7,609 nucleotides of DNA from Calditrichota bacterium (GTDB taxonomy: Bacteria; Zhuqueibacterota; Zhuqueibacteria; Residuimicrobiales; Krinioviventaceae), in contig RPQV01000151.1 in NCBI GenBank assembly GCA_003818595.1, positions 1-7,609 of the forward strand, read 5' to 3'. Position 1 is the first letter of the stretch, and each line of letters opens with the position of its first letter. Under the pieces are notes generated by a model. The model did not search any database. It had not been told where the DNA came from and saw nothing but the letters and a program-made list of their open reading frames with translations. The position numbers and the translations under genes were made by a program. Of the stretch, positions 6,535 to 7,609 are shown piece after piece.

Positions 6535-7132
6535 ATAATTGGACAAAATTTCTTAAAATCTGCAATCCTAATCTCTGTGACTTTTCCGGATGAGCCTGAA
6601 TACCAAAAATATTCCCCCGACACACAGCAGCAGGCACGCTGCCGAAATAGTCGGTTTCTGCAACAATGATGTCGCGCTCCTCAGGATCGACAAAATAGGA
6701 ATGAGCAAAATAAAAACTGCTCTGATCAGGCACCTCCCGCCATAATGGACATGATCTGACGAACGTTAACTCGTTCCATCCTAAATGAGGAACCTTGAGA
6801 GAATGCGGAAATCTTCGGACGCTGCCCTTGAATATCCCAATACCCGTTGCCTGCGGATTTTCTTCACTCGAATCAAATAACAGCTGCATGCCCAGACAAA
6901 TACCCAGAAACGGTTTGGATTGGTCAATCACCTTTTTAATGACCTCAAAGAATCCCAGCATCTGCAGCAATTCTGATGCTTTACCGAAAGCGCCCACTCC
7001 GGGAAAAACGATCTTGTCGGCATTCAATACATCCTCAGCATTTGAGGTGACGACAACCTGCGCGCCGCACTTTTCCAGAGCCTTTTCAACACTGCGAAGA
7101 TTTCCGGCGCCATAATCAATGACCGCGATCAT
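6533..7132 (-). CDS. hisH: Imidazole glycerol phosphate synthase, glutaminase subunit
   Basis: HisH hydrolyses glutamine and passes the ammonia to its partner HisF, which makes imidazole glycerol phosphate and AICAR from PRFAR. The product has 199 residues, the normal length for a class I glutamine amidotransferase of this type. The catalytic triad is visible as Cys79 in GICLGMQLLF, His181 and Glu183 in the AHPEKS segment. The oxyanion-strand motif PGVGAFG lies at residues 44-50, PHLGWNEL at 115-122 and YFAHSYFVDP at 141-150. The ATG shares ATGA with the hisB stop and is preceded by AGGGG (7144 to 7140) at 7 bases, inside hisB. The hisA start follows 7 bases after the stop. Nothing in the sequence is unusual. 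Confidence 0.98.
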   Translation of the reverse strand: MIAVIDYGAGNLRSVEKALEKCGAQVVVTSNAEDVLNADKIVFPGVGAFGKASELLQMLGFFEVIKKVIDQSKPFLGICLGMQLLFDSSEENPQATGIGIFKGSVRRFPHSLKVPHLGWNELTFVRSCPLWREVPDQSSFYFAHSYFVDPEERDIIVAETDYFGSVPAAVCRGNIFGIQAHPEKSQRLGLQILRNFVQL

Positions 7133-7609
7133 ACCAGCACCCCTTTGGTTGAGGGAATGTCCCCCTCCCGCTCATCAATTGAAAAACAGGCTCTCAGACA
7201 GCGCGCCACTGCCTTGATCATCGCCTCCATCGCATGATGTTGATTGCGTCCATACAGCAGCTCTACGTGGAGGGTGAATCGCGCGTTCATTGCTAAAGCA
7301 CGCAAGAATTCCTCAAACAGCTCTCCGGCGAATGCACCCACCTGCTGCAGCGCCAAGGGTGATGAAAAATGGAGAAAAGGCCGTCCGCTAAAATCAACCA
7401 CGGCACGGGCTAACGCCTCGTCCAATGGACAATAAGCGAAACCAAAGCGATGAATGCCTTTACCTTCACCGGCGGCCACTGCAATCGCCTGCCCAAGGAC
7501 AATGCCGACATCCTCAACTGTGTGATGGCCGTCGACCTGCAAATCACCTTGGGCGGAGAGTTCCAGGTCAAAAGCGGCATGCTTTGTCAAAGATGTCAAC
7601 AAATGATCA
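7129..7609 (-). CDS. hisB: Imidazoleglycerol-phosphate dehydratase, 5' end cut by window edge
   Basis: This enzyme removes water from imidazole glycerol phosphate to give imidazole acetol phosphate in cytoplasmic histidine synthesis. About 159 C-terminal residues are visible. The frame stays open to the right edge, where it reads D-H-L-L-T-S-L, the counterpart of the family's FDHMLTSF segment, so the TTG at 7602 is an internal leucine and not a start. Both metal-binding signatures are present: HHTVED near the beginning and GRNQHHAMEA near the end, with DEALARAVVDFSGRP between them and the usual IPSTKGVL terminus. Monofunctional HisB is about 195 residues, so roughly 35 are missing. Whether a phosphatase domain is fused upstream, as in enterobacteria, cannot be seen. 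The stop TGA overlaps the hisH start by 4 bases (ATGA). The identification is secure. Confidence 0.97.
   Translation of the reverse strand, partial: DHLLTSLTKHAAFDLELSAQGDLQVDGHHTVEDVGIVLGQAIAVAAGEGKGIHRFGFAYCPLDEALARAVVDFSGRPFLHFSSPLALQQVGAFAGELFEEFLRALAMNARFTLHVELLYGRNQHHAMEAMIKAVARCLRACFSIDEREGDIPSTKGVLV

Noticed and set aside
6526..6546. Seven-residue N-terminal extension of HisA from a TTG
   Set aside because: It overlaps the end of hisH and matches no family N terminus. The ATG at 6525 has its own ribosome-binding site and gives the usual MIIFPAIDL.
7129..7602. hisB as a complete gene starting at TTG 7602
   Set aside because: The frame stays open to the edge and reads the conserved D-H segment before that codon, so the gene is cut by the window and not short.
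1..7609. CRISPR array, tRNA, rRNA, insertion sequence or phage signature
   Set aside because: No spaced direct repeats, cloverleaf, ribosomal RNA stretch, transposase or terminal inverted repeats were seen on either strand.

Overview
The window is a piece of a bacterial chromosome in which every supported gene lies on the minus strand. Reading in the direction of transcription, from high to low coordinates, it starts inside a histidine biosynthesis operon, passes through a secreted protein of unknown function, and ends in two genes for exported, carbohydrate-related proteins. The exported proteins have N-terminal signals and belong to family types (LamG, Kre9/Knh1-like modules, CBM-like domain, GH27) common in Gram-negative bacteria of the Fibrobacteres-Chlorobi-Bacteroidetes superphylum and neighbouring candidate phyla. 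That lineage guess comes from family style only and is low-confidence. No ribosomal RNA or other phylogenetic marker is present.

Histidine block (7609 to 4693): hisB (5' end outside the window), hisH, hisA, hisF and hisI follow one another with overlaps of 4, 14 and 7 bases or gaps of a few bases, as in one translationally coupled transcript. They encode the dehydratase, both subunits of imidazole glycerol phosphate synthase (HisH/HisF), the ProFAR isomerase HisA, and a cyclohydrolase HisI with no fused HisE domain. Catalytic residues are intact in all five, although the N-terminal part of HisB is not visible.

Unknown gene (4681 to 3770): a 303-residue exported protein begins 11 bases after the hisI stop, with its ribosome-binding site inside that gap. 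It is therefore probably the last member of the his transcript, although nothing in it suggests histidine synthesis. By eye it contains two related halves.

Carbohydrate block (3679 to 1): a full-length GH27 glycosidase starts at a TTG codon set by a strong GGAGG site. It has the catalytic aspartates but differs from classical alpha-galactosidases at sugar-recognition positions. After a 268-base gap comes the largest gene of the window, 677 codons open to the left edge. It encodes an exported modular protein with a LamG domain, three Kre9/Knh1-like beta-sandwich modules and a CBM6/35-like domain. These two genes plausibly act together on extracellular polysaccharide, but that is inferred from adjacency and domain type only.

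I found no mobile element, CRISPR array, tRNA or rRNA. The his genes are ordinary. The less ordinary parts are the coupled unknown gene, the altered GH27 active site and the modular protein.
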